Positions 1 to 8,730 of a stretch of DNA of 64,000 nt are shown here, piece after piece. Positions within the stretch are counted from its first letter, which is position 1; each line of letters starts with the position of its first letter. This DNA comes from Ktedonobacter racemifer DSM 44963 (GTDB lineage: Bacteria; Chloroflexota; Ktedonobacteria; Ktedonobacterales; Ktedonobacteraceae): NCBI RefSeq assembly GCF_000178855.1, contig NZ_ADVG01000001.1, forward strand, positions 3,199,481 to 3,263,480, given 5' to 3'. The notes under the pieces were generated by a model, which saw nothing but the letters and a program-made list of their open reading frames with translations, ran no database searches and had not been told where the DNA came from. A program made the translations under genes and the position numbers.

Positions 1-632
1 ATCTAGCCAAAGACACGGTGGCTCGTGGGATCAACAATATCAAGGTTAAGGTTGGCGGTGATTTACGCGAGGATGTCGACCGCGTCGAAGCCATACGTAG
101 CGCCGCTCCCAACAGCATCCTGACCCTCGACGCCAACCAAGGCTACACCGCCACTCAAGCACTGCTGTGCCTGGAAGCGTTAGATAACCGCGATATCCGC
201 CCCGTGTTGATGGAGCAACCCGTGCACAAAGACGATTACGAAGGGCTTCGCTACGTCACCGAACATACTACCGTTCCAGTCGCTGCCGACGAAAGCGCCA
301 CAAATGCTGCCTCCGTGGCGCGCTTGCTCAAGATGGGAGCTGCCAACACCATCAACGTGAAGCTGATGAAAGCGGGGATTGTGGAGGCGCTCGATATTGC
401 GGCGCTGTGTCGAGCCACGCATACCAGCCTCATGATCGGAGCCATGATCGAGTCTCGCCTGGCCATTGCCATGAGCGCACATCTGGCTGCTGGCCTTGGC
501 GGGTTCTCGCTCGTCGATCTGGACACTCCCATGCTCTTAGCCGAAGACCCCTTCACCGGTGGCTATGAGCAACATGGTGGCACATATGATCTCTCGACCG
601 TCAAAAGTGGCTTGGGCATTGAGCGACGATAA
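1..632 (+). CDS. Dipeptide epimerase-like enolase-superfamily enzyme (5' end outside window)
   Basis: C-terminal barrel part of a mandelate racemase/muconate-lactonizing enzyme, most like L-Ala-D/L-Glu epimerases of peptidoglycan peptide recycling. The frame is open to the left edge, so the N-terminal capping domain is missing; an in-frame GTG at 18 is probably internal. The superfamily residues appear in order: the KVKVGG lysines, the metal ligands in LDANQG, MEQPV and AADES, and the second catalytic lysine in NVKLMKAG. The end, GLGIERR, is intact. Substrate is inferred from family resemblance only; related enzymes include muconate cycloisomerases and N-acylamino acid racemases. A decayed partial copy of the last 282 bases lies at 14605-14885. 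Confidence 0.8.
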   Translation, partial: LAKDTVARGINNIKVKVGGDLREDVDRVEAIRSAAPNSILTLDANQGYTATQALLCLEALDNRDIRPVLMEQPVHKDDYEGLRYVTEHTTVPVAADESATNAASVARLLKMGAANTINVKLMKAGIVEALDIAALCRATHTSLMIGAMIESRLAIAMSAHLAAGLGGFSLVDLDTPMLLAEDPFTGGYEQHGGTYDLSTVKSGLGIERR

Positions 633-901
633 CAGCAGTGGCTTCGAGCAATGAACGTCTCACGTATGAGAGCATCTGCTCAGCAGCATCCCTGCTTTCT
701 TTGCCAAAACGATGATGAGAATTGATCTGCTACGCGAGAGACAACGAAAAGCAAGGGGAGAATGTGTCCTCACGTTCTCCACGAAAGCAGGTCATGTTCA
801 AAGCGTGAGCAACGCCTAGAGAGCCGGTCAAGTAATGAGAGAGAAGGATCGAGAGGGCTGTCCTTGGAAAATCAATGAGGGACAAGCGCGGGATGGGGCC
901 T

Positions 902-1987
902 TTATTGGGGGAGGTGAAGTGGGAACCCCAAGGAGGTGACAAGCTCTGGGCCAAGAAAAGTCGTCAAGGAGGCGACTTGCATAGGATGCCGCGAACCATC
1001 GAGCGTGAGCACTTGAAGGGCAAACGCCCGATAGGGCCGTGTTGCTTCATCAGCTCGATACACCACACATGCTGGTTGTCCATTGGCACGCGTTGGAGAG
1101 AGACGCCACTTCCTATGGACGCCAGGGGGACATATAAACGCAGAGAGCACGCGGCGCAGAGCGTCTCGTCCCTGATACCACGAAGGAACTGGTGGCATAG
1201 AGAGGGTCGCATCTTCTTTCAATAACGCCATGAGCCCATCCACATCATCGGTCTCCCACGCTTGGAGATAGCGGGTGAGGAAGGCGGAGATTTCGGCATT
1301 CGTGTGGCCGAACTGCACCCTCTCAGGCTGCTCGCGTTGATAGGTTTTTTCCAGCGTGACCCTGGCGCGGTGCAGGGCGCTATTCACCGCTGAGACGGAG
1401 ATTTTAAGCAAGTGCGCAATCTCACCTGCACGAAAGGAGAGCACATCCGAGAGGAGCAAAATGGCCCGCTGGCGAGGAGGGAGGACCTGGAGGACGGTGA
1501 GGAAGGCCAGGGAAACGCTCTCGTGCCTGGTGTAGCGCGCTTCTGGGTTCTCCGTCGCCTCGGCCAGCCAACTGTCAGGGAAAGGCTCAAGCCAGAGCGT
1601 CTCGGCGCTCCTGGGTGCGACCGGCATCGACGGATCCCAGGCAGCAGAGGCGACGGTCGGCAGCGTGCGCGGCGAGCGCTTCTTGAGGAGATCCAGGCTG
1701 GTGTTGGTGGCAATCGTGTACAGCCAGTTCCGCAACGATCCCGGCCCCTTCTCGGTGAAGGTGTCAAAGTGCCTCCAGGCTCGCAGCATCGTGTCTTGCA
1801 CGGCATCCTCGGCGTCGTGCAATGACCCCAGGAGACGATAGCAGTGCAGGAGCAATTCACGGCGATAGGGTTCGATCAAGAGGCTCCTCTCAGATTGGCC
1901 ATGGACAGCACCATCTGTGATCAAAGCCCCGTGAACGTGATCAGTCCTCCTGTGTTTCTCTGCCACACTGCCTCTCCTCGTCGCCAT
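902..1987 (-). CDS. ECF sigma factor with C-terminal SnoaL-like domain (SigG/TIGR02960-like)
   Basis: RNA polymerase sigma factor. Region 2 begins near YRRELLLHCYRLLG and continues through DAEDAVQDTMLRAWRHF and NWLYTIATNTSLDLLKK. Region 4 carries LPPRQRAILLLSDVL and a helix-turn-helix ending SVSAVNSALHRAR. The last ~120 residues (from ISAFLTRYLQAWETDDVDGL) match the SnoaL-like fold that SigG/SigJ-type ECF factors carry in place of a separate anti-sigma factor. The start is uncertain: the ATG at 1987 is chosen, but the frame stays open to an ATG at 2053 and no strong ribosome site decides. No anti-sigma gene is adjacent, consistent with the fused domain acting as regulator (known for the family, inferred here). 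Confidence 0.85.
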   Translation of the reverse strand: MATRRGSVAEKHRRTDHVHGALITDGAVHGQSERSLLIEPYRRELLLHCYRLLGSLHDAEDAVQDTMLRAWRHFDTFTEKGPGSLRNWLYTIATNTSLDLLKKRSPRTLPTVASAAWDPSMPVAPRSAETLWLEPFPDSWLAEATENPEARYTRHESVSLAFLTVLQVLPPRQRAILLLSDVLSFRAGEIAHLLKISVSAVNSALHRARVTLEKTYQREQPERVQFGHTNAEISAFLTRYLQAWETDDVDGLMALLKEDATLSMPPVPSWYQGRDALRRVLSAFICPPGVHRKWRLSPTRANGQPACVVYRADEATRPYRAFALQVLTLDGSRHPMQVASLTTFLGPELVTSLGFPLHLPQ

Positions 1988-2132
1988 GTTTTCTTGGAGA
2001 GTCCTGTTTGTTGGAACTCTCGCACTTGTCCGGGCCATTGGATGTGTTCCCATCTTTTTCGACCTGCTCCATTCGAGTATGTTACCCTCTTCGCGTGCGC
2101 ACTATCCTCGGAGCGTCCCCAGTCGGATAGCT

Positions 2133-2397
2133 ACTCATTAAACTGTCGGAGAGAGCAAAACTGTGCGGTCTGATGGGGGATATGTTCCGCTCAACTTCTC
2201 GCCCTGAACTGGCTCATCAATGTAACCAGGCCACTGGTGCGATACTTTTGTGCCGAGCACGCTCATTCTACAACACGGTGCAGGCTCTTTGCCACTCGTC
2301 CGAGCGCTCCAAAGTCGTGCGTATCACCCGTCACATCACACAGAAATTATCCCCCATCAGACCGCACAGTTTTGCTCTCTCCGACAGTTTAGTGAGT
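2133..2397. repeat. MITE-like element with 50-bp terminal inverted repeats
   Basis: Bases 2133-2182 and 2348-2397 are inverted copies of each other with one mismatch; the inner 44 (2139-2182 and 2348-2391) are perfect. They enclose 165 bases with no credible gene. The build (265 bases, long terminal repeats, no ORF) is that of a small non-autonomous element. No target duplication is obvious and the repeats do not match the ends of the two IS630 elements further on. A fold-back assembly artefact is an alternative. Confidence 0.5.
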
Positions 2398-2539
2398 GTC
2401 TATCGGCAAACAGGCATGGAACCAGCCGGCGCTCGCCCCGTCCCGGCACGTGAGACCGAGGGACGATGACGTCCTCGACGAGGATGAGCTCGATCTCGTC
2501 GCCGCGTGGGCTGACCAGCCGATGAGTCACCAGCTTTGA
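2396..2539 (+). pseudogene. Possible orphan C-terminal coding remnant
   Basis: A frame opening at the right edge of the inverted-repeat element runs 47 codons to a TGA at 2537-2539. It has protein-like composition with an acidic stretch (DDDVLDEDELDLVAAW) and no plausible start. It could be the tail of a gene cut by the element. The product is not recognised and chance openness cannot be excluded. Confidence 0.2.
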
Positions 2540-2578
2540 ACGAGCTAAGAGTCAAAGACCACACCGAAGGAGACAAAG

Positions 2579-3124
2579 ATGAGAAAAGTGATCGTTTCGA
2601 CCTATATGACGCTGGATGGGAGAGTGGACGAGATCCAGGAGTGGGCGGTTGCATACAACGACGACAGGGCGGCCAAGTATCACAGCGACCTGCTGATGAA
2701 CAGCGATGGTCTGCTCCTGGGCCGCAACACGTACGAGATTTTCGCCACCCTTTGGCCATCGCTCAAAGGCGAGCTCCCCTACATCAACAAGCTCAACAGC
2801 ATGGTCAAGTACGTCGCGTCAACCACGCTCAAGGCGCTGTCCTGGGAGAACTCCCATCTGATCGAAGGCGATGTCGCAGAGGGCGTCGCCAAGCTCAAGC
2901 AACAGCCCGGTCAGGACCTGGTCCTGTATGGCTGCCACGGCCTCATGCACAGCCTGTTGGAACACAACCTCATTGACGAGTATCGCATCTTGGTTCACCC
3001 AATCCTGCTCGCGAAGGGGAGGAGCTTCCTCAAGGATGGCGCGGAGCGAGTGAACCTCGATCTCGTCGACACCACCGCGCTTGGAGGGGGGGTGACCATT
3101 CTCACATACCAGCCAGTGCGGTAG
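2579..3124 (+). CDS. Dihydrofolate reductase family protein (RibD C-terminal fold)
   Basis: Reductase-fold protein of 181 residues, the usual length for the YyaP/YwjB group. It starts MRKVIVSTYMTLDGRVD and has DGLLLGRNTYEIFATLWP and, near the middle, DLVLYGCHGLMHSLLEHNLIDEYRILVHPILL, the typical RibD_C core that binds NADPH. A good ribosome site (aaggag) lies 7 bases before the ATG. Substrate is unknown; these proteins are related to, but are not, the folate enzyme or the riboflavin reductase. It stands alone, with the element at 2133-2397 upstream and a 670-base non-coding stretch downstream. Confidence 0.85.
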   Translation: MRKVIVSTYMTLDGRVDEIQEWAVAYNDDRAAKYHSDLLMNSDGLLLGRNTYEIFATLWPSLKGELPYINKLNSMVKYVASTTLKALSWENSHLIEGDVAEGVAKLKQQPGQDLVLYGCHGLMHSLLEHNLIDEYRILVHPILLAKGRSFLKDGAERVNLDLVDTTALGGGVTILTYQPVR

Positions 3125-3797
3125 AGAGGGCTCGCGCCTGCCGCTGAGGTTCCTCCACGTTGTCTCGCTCCGTCAAAAAGGCTGAATCACCCACAGAACT
3201 GTCAAATTAGCTTCCAGGCATGTGTTTTCAGACTGGAAGAGATGGAAGAATGAACGAAAGAACCATATCGTGGTAGAGAATTGTACAATCGAACCGCAAG
3301 AGATATATACAGTAACAATCGCTGAACAAAGGATTGACATCTGTCTATTTATTCGTATACTCTTAGCTAAGAGCATCAAGTGCCAGCAAATATATAGCAG
3401 CAACAGCTACATGTTTGTAATATGTGCTCTATAAATGCACAGAGAGGATTTGTGCACATCTTTGGCAGGAAGCCACCTCGCACTTCACGCTGCCTGTGCC
3501 TTATGCCCTTCATCACGTGGCTCCTGTTCACCCCCTCCGAATACGTGTGAAGGTGTGGATGGTCAAACTTATGCTATGCCGATTCCCATGCCTCCGCTTC
3601 GGCAAGGGTAAGGGAATGGGTCTGGGAAAATGGGTGTGACTGAGGAGAACAGCATAGCGTTATTCTCTGTCATCCTCTTCCCAGAGTATCTGTTCTTGCA
3701 GAAACGTGGGAGAAACAATCGTAAGCGTCGAATCGCATTCACTCAACGGTACACCGTCGTCACGTTTTGATTAGCGATCAAGGAAAAGGAGAGGTTT
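3125..3797. other. Non-coding stretch between reductase and GH3 genes
   Basis: No convincing gene on either strand. It is AT-richer than its surroundings in 3180-3430. It holds one good sigma-70-like promoter (separate entry) and the ribosome site aaaggag for the GH3 gene just before 3798. Confidence 0.5.
3334..3361 (+). promoter_or_regulatory. Candidate sigma-70-type promoter upstream of GH3 gene
   Basis: TTGACA at 3334-3339 and TATACT at 3356-3361 with a 16-base spacer. The next plus-strand gene begins about 430 bases downstream, so the target and a long leader are inferred. Confidence 0.4.
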
Positions 3798-5741
3798 ATG
3801 CGACCGCGTACATCCTTCTCTCTGAAGTTACTTGGGCATTGCCGCCCGAGGCGCTTCGCCACGACAGCTCTCCCTGTGATTGTGATACTGCTGATATGGC
3901 AATTGGTAGTGCCAGCCTCTGCTGCAAATGCTCGAACAGCCTCGCTGCTCACCCCTCTGTCCTCTGGGTGTATTTCGCCCAGTGACTGTGTCTCGAAAAT
4001 GACCCTGCCTGAAAAAGAGGGGCAGATGACCCAGGTAGAGAAAAATGCCTTCACCATGGCTGGTAACTCAATAACGGATATTACGACCTATTTTATCGGG
4101 TCGGTGTTAAGTGGCGGTGGTGGTGGTCCTAATGGTGCAGGTGGCACCGCCACACAGTGGGCAGATATGGTGGACAATTTCCAGAACTACGCCCTTCAGA
4201 CCCGCTTGGGCATTCCGCTCATTTATGGCGCTGATGCGGTCCATGGACACAACAATGTCTATGGCGCGACGCTCTTTCCACATAACATCGGGTTGGGAGC
4301 GATGCATGATCCTGCTCTGATCACCCAGGTAGAGCAGGTGACCCGTGACGAGGTGTTAGGGACTGGTGTCCGGTGGACGTTTGCTCCGTGTGTGTGTACG
4401 CCACAGGATATTCGCTGGGGACGCACCTACGAGGGCTATAGCGAGAATCCTTCTGATAATGCGACTGATGGTTCCGCTGCCATTGTGGGATTCCAGGGGT
4501 CGAATGGTACGTTGGGACCGACCAATATCCTGGCGACGGCAAAACACTTTATCGGCGATGGTCACACCGCCTGGGGGACCGGGTCACCGTACCTCAACGA
4601 GGGTGATGCGCAGATTTCCGAGCAGCAGTTGGATGCCATTGATCTGCCGCCCTATCAGTCGGCGGTCTCAAACAAAGTCGGTTCGGTAATGATCTCCTAC
4701 AGTAGCTGGAATGGACTCAAAGACCACGCCAACCAGTATCTGATCACAACCAAGCTGAAAGGGACGGGAACAGACAGCTACGGCACCCCCAATTTAGGGT
4801 TCCAGGGCTTCGTGGTGTCAGATTGGCAGGCGATCGACCAGATTTCTTCGGACTATAACTACGATGTGCGCACTGCGATTAATGCTGGCATCGATATGGT
4901 GATGGTCCCGGACAAGTACAAAACCTTCATCAGCACTCTTGATACCGAAATCAAGGCAGGGAACATTCCGATGTCCCGCATTGATGATGCGGTCACTCGT
5001 ATCTTGACCGAGAAGTTCGCGGCAGGCTTGTTTACGCAACCCTCCACGAATCGCAGCTATACGCCGAATGTGGGATCGGCGGCACATCGTGCCGTAGCGC
5101 GGCAGGCGGAGCGAGAATCGCAAGTGTTATTGAAGAATAACGGTGTACTCCCCTTATCGAAGACTGGGAGCTATACCCTGGTAGTTGGAGGCAGTCACGC
5201 GGATAATCTGGGCTACCAGTTGGGTGGGTGGTCGATCTCCTGGCAAGGGGGAAGTGGGACCACCACCGTTGGAACAACGCTCTGGCAGGCCATCCAGCAA
5301 GCAGGACTCTCATCTTCAGTGAAACTCAACTTCGTTGGGACGCGCACGAAGGGCAATTACAAAGGGGATGTCGGGATCGTCGCTGTTGGGGAAACACCGT
5401 ATGCCGAGGGCAATGGTGATACGAATACTCTGGCACTCAGCAACAGCGATGCAACGGCGGTTTCCGACGTGTGTAGTCGGGTCACGAGGTGTGTCGTGTT
5501 ATTGTTCTCGGGGCGTCCGATGATCATTAACACCCAGTTGAACCAATCCTCGGCATTCGTTGCCTCGTGGATTGGCTCAACGGAAGGCGAAGGGATCACC
5601 GATGTCCTGTTTGGCGATTATGGTTTTCAGGGCAAGCTGACCTATACCTGGCCGAATGCGGTGACGCAAGAACCCTGTAATCAGAATAATGGTTGCACGG
5701 GTGCCTTATTCCCTTATGGGTATGGCATCACTCCCTTCTAA
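3798..5741 (+). CDS. Secreted glycoside hydrolase family 3 (beta-glucosidase/exo-glucanase)
   Basis: Releases glucose from beta-glucosides or beta-glucan ends by the two-step retaining mechanism of GH3. A signal peptide spans about residues 1-45 (basic start, hydrophobic core, cleavage likely after VPASAANA). The barrel domain carries GIPLIYGADAVHGHNNVYGATLFPHNIGLG, KHFIGDG and the nucleophile in VVSDWQAID (Asp342). The C-terminal alpha/beta sandwich starts near RESQVLLKNNGVLPL and ends GKLTYTWP...LFPYGYGITPF, as in the plant ExoI-like branch. At 647 residues it is complete without extra modules. The ribosome site aaaggag precedes the ATG. A strong terminator follows, so it is probably its own transcript. 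Neighbouring the secreted peptidase, it fits a saprophytic lifestyle. Confidence 0.92.
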   Translation: MRPRTSFSLKLLGHCRPRRFATTALPVIVILLIWQLVVPASAANARTASLLTPLSSGCISPSDCVSKMTLPEKEGQMTQVEKNAFTMAGNSITDITTYFIGSVLSGGGGGPNGAGGTATQWADMVDNFQNYALQTRLGIPLIYGADAVHGHNNVYGATLFPHNIGLGAMHDPALITQVEQVTRDEVLGTGVRWTFAPCVCTPQDIRWGRTYEGYSENPSDNATDGSAAIVGFQGSNGTLGPTNILATAKHFIGDGHTAWGTGSPYLNEGDAQISEQQLDAIDLPPYQSAVSNKVGSVMISYSSWNGLKDHANQYLITTKLKGTGTDSYGTPNLGFQGFVVSDWQAIDQISSDYNYDVRTAINAGIDMVMVPDKYKTFISTLDTEIKAGNIPMSRIDDAVTRILTEKFAAGLFTQPSTNRSYTPNVGSAAHRAVARQAERESQVLLKNNGVLPLSKTGSYTLVVGGSHADNLGYQLGGWSISWQGGSGTTTVGTTLWQAIQQAGLSSSVKLNFVGTRTKGNYKGDVGIVAVGETPYAEGNGDTNTLALSNSDATAVSDVCSRVTRCVVLLFSGRPMIINTQLNQSSAFVASWIGSTEGEGITDVLFGDYGFQGKLTYTWPNAVTQEPCNQNNGCTGALFPYGYGITPF

Positions 5742-5750
5742 TCGAAGTCA

Positions 5751-5803
5751 CCATGAAATCCGCTCTTCTGAGACTTCAGGAGAGCGAATTTCATGGATTT
5801 TTT
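5751..5803 (+). terminator. Rho-independent terminator after GH3 gene
   Basis: A 21-bp stem (5751-5771 with 5776-5796, two mismatches) with a 4-base loop, followed by six T at 5798-5803, ten bases after the stop codon. Confidence 0.85.
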
Positions 5804-6141
5804 GTGGATGGGAAGACCAAAAAACACCGAGAGGTGAAAGTGCTTCTCCCTTCACTTGCCCTTCCTCCCATTGAGGAGCCAACTCAACCTATGGGCTGAC
5901 ATGGGTGGTCGCTTTTTCCCTTTGAGAGCGACCGCACATGTGTTTACATCAAGTAAGGTATATCTGAGGAAAGGGCGGTTTTTGCGTTTACATGTTACTA
6001 AAGATTCAATCCATCGTTTCGGTCTTTGTATAGATATTGGTCGATTCATAAAACCGGATGAAGGGGCCAATCACAGAGAATGTTCAACGATCTTTTTGTG
6101 CAGGAAGCTTAGAACTGTCTTCTATAGACAGGAGGAAAGAC
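5804..6141. other. Leader region of the S53 peptidase gene
   Basis: No gene seen. The frame of the downstream peptidase stays open into this stretch, but the ribosome site just before 6142 argues it is untranslated. No clear promoter hexamers were found. Confidence 0.4.
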
Positions 6142-8079
6142 GTGAGAACCAGAAGAGGTCTTTTCACAATTGCCGCTGCGCTCGCTCTTGCTTGCTTTGC
6201 ATTGCTCGGCAATTTCGGACCCTCGGTCCGAGCAGCGTCATCAGGGCGCACACTCCTCGCTGGGAGTATCCCCTCGTGGGCAAACGCAAAGAATTATGCG
6301 AAAGCCGCTAATCCAAACGACGCCGTTGGTTTCCGCCTCTATCTTGGCTGGAACAATCCGTCCGGCGTTGAGGCACTTGCTCAGGGGGTCTCCGATCCAC
6401 ACAGTTCATCGTACGGGCAGTACCTTACTCCCGCCCAATTCCGTCAGCAGTTCGCGCCATCGCAGTCCCAGGTGAATGCGGTTCAGTCCTGGTTACGCAA
6501 TCAGGGCTTTAACGTTGTGTATGCCCCTACGAACAACCGGTATGTCTCGGCTGAAGGCACTGTGGCTCAGGCAGAGGCCGCGTTTAGCGTCAACTTTGGC
6601 ATGTACAACGTTCAGGGGCTGACCGTACGCTCACCCTCCTCGAATATCTCAATCCCGAGTTCCATTGCCGATGTGGTGACTGGTGTGCTGGGGCTTGATG
6701 ACAGCGCCCAATTTGTCCACACCAACCATGCCGTTGATGGGAATGCGCCCCCTCCACCCGCGTTCGTGTCGGCCCAGCCCTGCTCGACATACTGGAATGA
6801 GAAACAGGCAGTTGGATTTACCAATCCATATGGCAAGGGTTCCCTTCCCTACGCGCCATGTGGTTATACCCCCGACCAGGTCAAGGGCGCCTATGGGATC
6901 TCTGGCTATGATGGCAGTGGTCAGACGGTGGCAATCATCGATGCGTTTGCCGCCCCGACCATTCTCCAGGACGTCAACCAGTGGTCAACGAATCGTGGGC
7001 TACCAACCATGAAGTCAGGCCAGTTCTCGCAGGTGGTGGCCCCTGGCACCTATCACCACCCCGAGGCTGGGCTCAAGCAAGATCCGCAAGGGTGGTACGG
7101 CGAAGAAACGTTGGACGCCGAGGCTGTCCACGGCATGGCACCTGCGGCCAATATCGTTTACGTTGGCGCGCCCAATAGTTTCCAGGATCTCGACGCAGCA
7201 CTCAATTATGTGGTCGATCGGCGATTGGCTTCGATTGTCACAAACTCCTATGGCTTTAACACCGAACTGCTGCCTCCTGGATATATCAAACCCTTTGAAG
7301 ACACCATTCTCCAGGGAGTTGCCGAGGGAATTGGCATCTACTTCTCGTCTGGTGATAACAGTGATGAGTCACTCACGGAAGGGTACAGGACCACGGACTG
7401 GCCTGCCTCAAGTCCATATGTCACCGCCGTCGGTGGTACCAGCCTGGCAGTCGGTGCCAACAACAACTATCTCTTTGAAACGGGTTGGGGAAGCACCACT
7501 TCCTCGTGGACAGGCGCAACCTGGTCTCCTACACCTCCTGGTAACTGGATTTACGGATCGGGCGGTGGTGTCAGCACGCTGTTCTCCGAGCCCTCGTATC
7601 AGCAAGGTGTTGTCCCCTCTTCGGTGTTTAACACCCAGGGGCGCACTGGCCGAGCGGTACCCGATATTGCCGCCATTGGTGATCCCAACACAGGCTATCT
7701 AGTAGGTGAGACACAGACATTCCCTGATGGATCTGTCAAATATGCTGAATATCGTATTGGCGGAACGAGCCTCTCATCGCCCATCATGGCTGGCATTATG
7801 GCCCTGGCTGACCAGGCCGCTGGTCGCCCTCATGGGTTTGTAAACCCGCTCTTGTACAGCCTGGCAGGGACCTCGTCCTTCACTGATATCGTGAGCCCGG
7901 TATCTCCCGTAGCAGTCGTACGAGCCAACTATGTCAACAGCGTCGACCCAAGCGCTGGTACAGCGTATGCCTTGCGAACGATGAACCAGACGCTCAGCTT
8001 GCAGACGACCCCAGGTTATGATGACGTCACGGGCCTTGGAACACCGACGAAAACCTTCTTGAGTGCTTTGAGCCACTAG
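6142..8079 (+). CDS. Secreted S53 family serine-carboxyl peptidase (sedolisin/kumamolisin type)
   Basis: Acid-stable endopeptidase made as a preproprotein. The start is the GTG at 6142, chosen because ggagga sits 6 bases upstream and the signal peptide (MRTRRGLF, hydrophobic core, cut near VRAAS) begins there; the ATG at 6058 would add 28 residues before it. A pro-kumamolisin domain fills about residues 35-190 (SSSYGQYLTPAQFRQQF, AEAAFSVNFGMY). The catalytic domain has the Glu/Asp pair in GEETLDAE (Glu321, Asp325), the oxyanion Asp in SSGDNSDE, and the nucleophile Ser543 in GGTSLSSP. The C-terminal calcium site is visible as FTDIVS and GYDDVTGLGTP. All catalytic residues are present, so it should be active after self-processing outside the cell. 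Confidence 0.93.
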   Translation: MRTRRGLFTIAAALALACFALLGNFGPSVRAASSGRTLLAGSIPSWANAKNYAKAANPNDAVGFRLYLGWNNPSGVEALAQGVSDPHSSSYGQYLTPAQFRQQFAPSQSQVNAVQSWLRNQGFNVVYAPTNNRYVSAEGTVAQAEAAFSVNFGMYNVQGLTVRSPSSNISIPSSIADVVTGVLGLDDSAQFVHTNHAVDGNAPPPPAFVSAQPCSTYWNEKQAVGFTNPYGKGSLPYAPCGYTPDQVKGAYGISGYDGSGQTVAIIDAFAAPTILQDVNQWSTNRGLPTMKSGQFSQVVAPGTYHHPEAGLKQDPQGWYGEETLDAEAVHGMAPAANIVYVGAPNSFQDLDAALNYVVDRRLASIVTNSYGFNTELLPPGYIKPFEDTILQGVAEGIGIYFSSGDNSDESLTEGYRTTDWPASSPYVTAVGGTSLAVGANNNYLFETGWGSTTSSWTGATWSPTPPGNWIYGSGGGVSTLFSEPSYQQGVVPSSVFNTQGRTGRAVPDIAAIGDPNTGYLVGETQTFPDGSVKYAEYRIGGTSLSSPIMAGIMALADQAAGRPHGFVNPLLYSLAGTSSFTDIVSPVSPVAVVRANYVNSVDPSAGTAYALRTMNQTLSLQTTPGYDDVTGLGTPTKTFLSALSH

Positions 8080-8127
8080 CGCTCCTGTTTGTCTCACAAA
8101 AAGGAGGAATGAGCACCCACATGCTCA

Positions 8128-8167
8128 AAGCGGGGAAGAGCTACTGATACGTAGCTCTTCCCCGCTT
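8128..8167. terminator. Hairpin between convergent peptidase and receiver genes
   Basis: Perfect 17-bp stem (8128-8144 with 8151-8167) and 6-base loop, 49 bases after the peptidase stop. It can serve both converging transcripts; the T-tracts are short. Confidence 0.6.
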
Positions 8168-8239
8168 CGGTTTGAGAACACACCTGTGTATGGTTGCTGG
8201 GCGCTTCCATATGCACGTCTTCAGAGGCAAAAATCCGTT

Positions 8240-8638
8240 TTACCCCTTTGAGAGATGTTTCAAGAGTTGGAACAGCGTGTCTAAAGAATACGGTTCTTCG
8301 AGCAAATGAAGATCAGAAAGATGCTCATGATGCATCTTTTCGCCCTCTTTCATGATCATAATAGCGGGTAAGACCTTCTCTGGAGCTATTGTTTTGAGAC
8401 GACGATAGAGTTCCATCCCATTCAAGTTGGGAAGATGATACGGGATCAGAACAAGCGATGGCTGAATATTACGAGCAAAATGAATGGCCTCTTCACCTGT
8501 CTGTGCAACGAGCGTGAGATACCTCGCTTCTTGCTTTATCGCTTTTTGGAGCCCCTTCCATGTTGCTTCTCTCCCTCCCACAATGAGCAAGAATCTCGTT
8601 GACGTCGGCTTTCTCTGTGATACCATTACATTCTCCAT
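8240..8638 (-). CDS. Degenerate single-domain receiver (CheY-like) protein
   Basis: Protein of 132 residues with the receiver pattern: RFLLIVGG strand, LVAQTGEEAIHFARNIQPSL, VLIPYHLPNLNGMELYRRL, PAIMIMKEG and LLEEPYSLDTLFQLL. The phosphoacceptor Asp is replaced by Pro66 (VLIPYHLP where active receivers read VLLDYHLP), the acidic pair after strand 1 is replaced by GGRE, and the conserved Lys before Pro is Glu115. It is therefore unlikely to be phosphorylated and may act as a phosphorylation-independent adaptor. The ATG at 8638 follows the ribosome site aggaag. No kinase gene lies nearby; the IS630 pair separates it from the anti-sigma gene upstream. Confidence 0.75.
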   Translation of the reverse strand: MENVMVSQRKPTSTRFLLIVGGREATWKGLQKAIKQEARYLTLVAQTGEEAIHFARNIQPSLVLIPYHLPNLNGMELYRRLKTIAPEKVLPAIMIMKEGEKMHHEHLSDLHLLEEPYSLDTLFQLLKHLSKG

Positions 8639-8730
8639 ATCTTCTTCCTGATGTGTGCCTTTCTCTCAACCGTTCATGTATCCTCTCTGTGGTCTGTGAT
8701 CCACTGGATGGTGTCATTCCATCCCTCCTA

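Noticed and set aside
3424..3639. 71-codon frame in the 3.1-3.8 kb gap
   Set aside because: No ribosome site, unusual composition, no recognisable pattern.
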